Assembly: GCA_002449265.1 (NCBI GenBank)
Contig: DKCV01000008.1
Coordinates: forward strand, 1 to 52,327
DNA: 52,327 bases
Reading direction: 5' to 3'
Source of the DNA: Caryophanales bacterium UBA6865
Lineage (GTDB): Bacteria > Bacillota_I > Bacilli_A > RFN20 > CAG-826
Shown: one piece after another, positions 49,408 through 52,327 of the stretch
Position numbering within the stretch: the first letter of the stretch is position 1
Layout of the letters: every line of letters begins with the position of its first letter
Made by a program: the position numbers and the translations under genes
The notes under the pieces: generated by a model
Databases searched by the model: none
Told to the model about the DNA's origin: nothing
Seen by the model: the letters and a program-made list of their open reading frames with translations, nothing else

Positions 49408-51166
49408 AAACGAGAGAAATGTCGCTTTAGAAGCGGAAGGCAAATATAAAACCGCAGTCGAGTCGGCAAATGACTATATCGAAAACTTCGATATCCTTGA
49501 AACCATCACTAATGTCGGCAACGATGAGGTCTTCACCCCCAGGAAAACATGCGACATGATTTTGGATTCACTTCCAGAAGAAGTTTGGCATAACCCAAAT
49601 TATAAATGGCTTAATCCTGCAACGAAAAACGGGATATTCGAAAGGGAAATCGCAATAAGGCTCGACGAAGGTCTTAAAGATCAAATCCCCGATACTGAGC
49701 AAAGAAGAAAACACATTCTTCAAAAGATGATCTATTCCATCGGCCAGACAAGATTCACTGCTAACGTTGCAAGAAGAACGGTTTATTACTGTTCTCAAGC
49801 CAATAGAAAATGCGATGGGATCAAAGCCTCTGATGGCCACTACGTCAATGGCTATGCTATCGGTAATGGAACGTGGTTCGATGACGAGGAAGGCAATATC
49901 CTAACGCCTAATATCAATCACACGTTTGTGGATGATAAGGGAAACAAAATGCCTGATTCTTGCACCACAGAAGAAAAGAAAAAATATAGATGTAAATATT
50001 GTGGGATAAATGGCGCTTCTTCTTATAACGACGCTAATCAGCTAGAGACATACGCCTATGAATTCATACACTTTAACGGGGAAGAATTGCTAAGGCACTT
50101 ACAAGATAGATTCTTTGGAGGTAATAGAGAAATGAAATTTGATATCATAATCGGTAATCCGCCTTATCAATTGAGTGATGGGGGTGCACAAGCGAGCGCA
50201 AGACCCATTTATCAATTATTTGTTCAACAAGCGATTGCTTTAAAGCCTAAATATATAAGCATGATTATGCCTTCTAGATGGATGATAGGGGGGAAAGGCC
50301 TTGATGAATTTAGAGCATCATTTATTAGTGATAAACATATCAATACCCTTAATGACTTTATGGATTCCAAAGTTTGCTTTCCTAATAATGATATTAAAGG
50401 AGGTGTTTGCTTCTTTCTTTGGAATCAAGATTATGATGGTAAATGTTCGGTTGTAACTCACTCTTCTAATAGCGATAGGAAGAGTATTAGATTCTTGAAG
50501 GAGGATGGGTGTGATATTTATATTCGTGATGAAATTTTAATTTCTATTATGAATAAAGTAAAAGCTTTAGGTGAATGTACATTTGATAGCATGGTTTCTG
50601 CACGAAAGCCATATGGCTTAGAAGCAGAAACCATGCTATCAGCTAAAAAATTCGGCTTGCCAGAATTTTCTGACAAAAAAATATATGGTGGTTATGAAAT
50701 CTTTGGATTAGGTGAAAAAATGAAAAGGACCTGGAAATTTTTGCCTAAGAATTATCCTTTGCCAAAGAAGAGCCCCTGTCTTGATAAATATAAAGTATTT
50801 ATTGCAGAAGCTTATGGTTGCGGGGCAATTGGTGAAGTGCCTAGCACGCCAGTGCTAAGCACGCCAGGACAACTTTGTACTGAAACTTTTTTGGAAATAG
50901 GACCATTTGAGACCGAAATTGAAGCCCAAAATGTTATTAAATACATTAAGACCAAATTCTTCAGAACTTTGGTTGGAATCCAAAAACAAACACAGCACAC
51001 AACGCAAAAGGTTTATAGATTCGTACCTGTTCAAAATTTCACGCAAAACTCTGATATTAATTGGAATGAATCCATCGATTCAATCGATAAGCAGCTATAT
51101 AAGAAGTATAATTTGTCAAATAAAGAGATTGATTTTATCGAAAAAAATATACAGGAGATGAAGTAA
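49397..51166 (+). CDS. Eco57I-like DNA methyltransferase subunit 2 with target-recognition region
   Basis: This 589-residue protein has VFTPRKTC (45-52), a degenerate motif I NPATKNGIF (73-81), a run of cysteines (YRCKYCGI) and the adenine-methylase motif IGNPPYQLSDGG (NPPY at 254-257), followed by IYQLFVQQAIALKPKYISMI. The pattern matches Eco57I-type N6-adenine methyltransferases. The part after about residue 350 should contain the target-recognition domain. Within it lies a perfect 17-bp inverted repeat (50585-50640) and an STP-STP repeat. GGAGGAGC precedes its ATG inside the preceding gene. It ends 1 bp before the helicase. Confidence 0.8.
   Translation: MWDENERNVALEAEGKYKTAVESANDYIENFDILETITNVGNDEVFTPRKTCDMILDSLPEEVWHNPNYKWLNPATKNGIFEREIAIRLDEGLKDQIPDTEQRRKHILQKMIYSIGQTRFTANVARRTVYYCSQANRKCDGIKASDGHYVNGYAIGNGTWFDDEEGNILTPNINHTFVDDKGNKMPDSCTTEEKKKYRCKYCGINGASSYNDANQLETYAYEFIHFNGEELLRHLQDRFFGGNREMKFDIIIGNPPYQLSDGGAQASARPIYQLFVQQAIALKPKYISMIMPSRWMIGGKGLDEFRASFISDKHINTLNDFMDSKVCFPNNDIKGGVCFFLWNQDYDGKCSVVTHSSNSDRKSIRFLKEDGCDIYIRDEILISIMNKVKALGECTFDSMVSARKPYGLEAETMLSAKKFGLPEFSDKKIYGGYEIFGLGEKMKRTWKFLPKNYPLPKKSPCLDKYKVFIAEAYGCGAIGEVPSTPVLSTPGQLCTETFLEIGPFETEIEAQNVIKYIKTKFFRTLVGIQKQTQHTTQKVYRFVPVQNFTQNSDINWNESIDSIDKQLYKKYNLSNKEIDFIEKNIQEMK
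50585..50640. repeat. 17-bp perfect inverted repeat enclosing a 14-bp palindrome
   Basis: GATAGCATGGTTTCTGC (50585-50601) is exactly repeated in inverse at 50624-50640. In the 22-bp centre lies AAGCCATATGGCTT (50606-50619), itself a perfect palindrome. The whole structure is inside the reading frame of the methylase, in its probable recognition domain. Confidence 0.9.
50843..50867 (+). repeat. Tandem 10-bp repeat (15-bp period) in the methylase gene
   Basis: AGCACGCCAG occurs at 50843-50852 and 50858-50867, encoding STP-VL-STP. The copies keep frame because the period is 15 bp. Confidence 0.75.
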
Positions 51167-51167
51167 C

Positions 51168-52327
51168 ATGGAAGAGATCTTGATTACCAAATCTCCGGAT
51201 ATCAATCAAACGGATGCTATTCAATATCATGGGAAGAAGACTAATTTTAATCTTGATGATAGAAACAATACCGATGGTCCTTTGATTTTGATTTACATGT
51301 ATCTGTTGCCAAAGTTTCAGACACATGGAATCAAAGTCGGCATGACCAAATGCAAAATCGGCGAGACTTTTTGGCATGCCATCCGTGCAAGAATACATGA
51401 CCAAAAGCATGAATTGGCTTTAACTGACGAACAATATTCAAAATACGGGCTTAATAGAGAGGTTGTATATTGGGGCATCTGCTTAGATGCTAAAAATGAT
51501 TCGTTTAAGGATTATTCTGTCCATAAGGAAATCAAAAAAACAAATGCCGGCATAGTCGAAAAAGAGCAGGAATGGTTTACTAACGTTCCTACAGACGAGC
51601 TCATAGATAATTTCAACTCTCTGAGACACAAAGACGAAAACAAAGAAATATACACTCCCAGGAAAGAGCAGCAGGAATGCATCGATGCCATGAGCGATTA
51701 TTTTGCAAAGAACCCTAACGGCAGATTCTTGCTGAACTGCAAGATGAGGTTTGGGAAATCGTTCACCACTTATAAATATTGCGAAGAGCACAATCTTGAA
51801 AAGATCCTCATCCTTACCTTCATTCCGGCGGTTGAATCATCTTGGCGCGAGGATCTGAGGCATATAAAGAAAGACTATCGCTATTTCACTGACGATAATC
51901 TTAGAAGAAGTGATTTTGTGCTCAATTTCATCCGAGATCCGTATGTCTTGTTTCTGTCTCTCCAAAACTATTTAGGGAAAGAGAAGAATTCGGATGTAAA
52001 AGCCAAAATCCAACAGCTTCAGGACATAGACTGGGATCTTGTTGTCCTTGATGAATACCATTTTGGCGCTTGGAACCAAAGAACTCAGGGGACGTTGAAG
52101 ACCAAAGAAGAAAAGAGCGAAGACCTTGATGGCAATTACCAGGAACAGTTGAAAAAGACAGGTGATGTCATAAAGAAATTTAATATAAAGACGAAGCAGA
52201 CAATTTGCTTGTCCGGAACGCCATTTAAAGCATTAGCTAGAGGCGAATTTACTGATAAATCCTCTTTCACTTATTCTTACTTCGACGAGCAAAGGAACAA
52301 ATACCCTAAAAGCGACACAGGCGATTT
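51168..52327 (+). CDS. GIY-YIG-like nuclease/DExH helicase fusion (C-terminus beyond window)
   Basis: The first 386 residues are visible. An N-terminal GIY-YIG/T5orf172-like domain spans about 40-105 (LIYMYLL, GIKVGMTK, AIRARIHD), with a possible catalytic glutamate in EKEQEWF. A superfamily 2 motor follows: Q-like EIYTPRKEQQE (160-170), a variant Walker A CKMRFGKS (191-198), DEYH (295-298) and motif III SGTPF (349-353). It is probably the restriction subunit of the locus: the nuclease would cut and the motor translocate. It starts 1 bp after the methylase, with an AGGAG site. The GKS-type Walker A with R-F is unusual but seems common in this family. Confidence 0.8.
   Translation, partial: MEEILITKSPDINQTDAIQYHGKKTNFNLDDRNNTDGPLILIYMYLLPKFQTHGIKVGMTKCKIGETFWHAIRARIHDQKHELALTDEQYSKYGLNREVVYWGICLDAKNDSFKDYSVHKEIKKTNAGIVEKEQEWFTNVPTDELIDNFNSLRHKDENKEIYTPRKEQQECIDAMSDYFAKNPNGRFLLNCKMRFGKSFTTYKYCEEHNLEKILILTFIPAVESSWREDLRHIKKDYRYFTDDNLRRSDFVLNFIRDPYVLFLSLQNYLGKEKNSDVKAKIQQLQDIDWDLVVLDEYHFGAWNQRTQGTLKTKEEKSEDLDGNYQEQLKKTGDVIKKFNIKTKQTICLSGTPFKALARGEFTDKSSFTYSYFDEQRNKYPKSDTGD

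Noticed and set aside
1..52327. CRISPR array or insertion sequence
   Set aside because: No regularly spaced repeats, Cas proteins or transposases were seen.
1..52327. Mycoplasma-type code with TGA as tryptophan
   Set aside because: Several conserved genes (dxr upstream cdsA, trmD, rbgA upstream lepB) end in TGA at the expected place.

Overview
The window reads as a low-G+C Firmicutes chromosome, most likely an uncultured gut- or rumen-type member of Bacilli close to the Erysipelotrichia/Mollicutes branch. The evidence is a PolC-type replicase, RbgA, TrmFO and Spx, the Bacillus-like order rpsB-tsf-pyrH-frr-uppS-cdsA-dxr-rseP-polC, the MEP isoprenoid pathway, and TGA used as an ordinary stop. 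Species assignment is an inference. Two accessory islands flank a conserved core.

Left island (1-7.5 kb, minus strand). A type I restriction system is ordered xre-hsdR-hsdM-hsdS, with hsdS cut by the window edge. Beside it lie a nuclease-like/superfamily 1 helicase protein (DUF2075 type), a tiny DUF4177-like protein and a duplicated AP2-like DNA-binding protein. The island ends at tRNA-Leu(CAA). Directly upstream of that tRNA is about 400 bp with no convincing gene. It has a near-consensus promoter, many nested inverted repeats and a tRNA-Leu-like 5' half, and is best explained as an undescribed structured RNA co-transcribed with the tRNA.

Central part (7.6-22.6 kb). This holds a MATE exporter, a PhnDCEE-type ABC importer behind an intrinsic-terminator leader, and a TetR regulator flanked by two identical 20-bp operator-like sites next to a cytidylate-kinase-like gene. 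It continues with a 2,4-diaminopentanoate-dehydrogenase-like enzyme, a frameshifted DUF3990 toxin-like gene with an intact partner, two hydrolases (one frameshifted at a homopolymer), uridine kinase, a membrane-anchored XRE regulator, an unrecognised membrane protein and five tRNAs.

Housekeeping core (22.6-47.9 kb). On the minus strand are polC, rseP, dxr, cdsA, uppS, frr, pyrH, tsf, rpsB, then xerC-trmFO-topA, then dprA-rnhB-rbgA-lepB, rplS and a glycerophosphodiesterase. The divergent plus-strand operon is rpsP-khpA-rimM-trmD, followed by spx and an RluC/D pseudouridine synthase on the minus strand. Several promoters, terminators and possible ribosomal-protein leaders are visible.

Right island (48-52.3 kb, plus strand). 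Immediately after tRNA-Ser(GGA) sits a second restriction-modification locus. It has a small XRE regulator clearly related to the left-island one, a methylase apparently split into two overlapping genes, and a GIY-YIG-like/DExH helicase cut by the window end. The second methylase gene carries a perfect 17-bp inverted repeat around a 14-bp palindrome. This locus and the structured RNA at 7.1-7.5 kb are the most interesting parts of the window.
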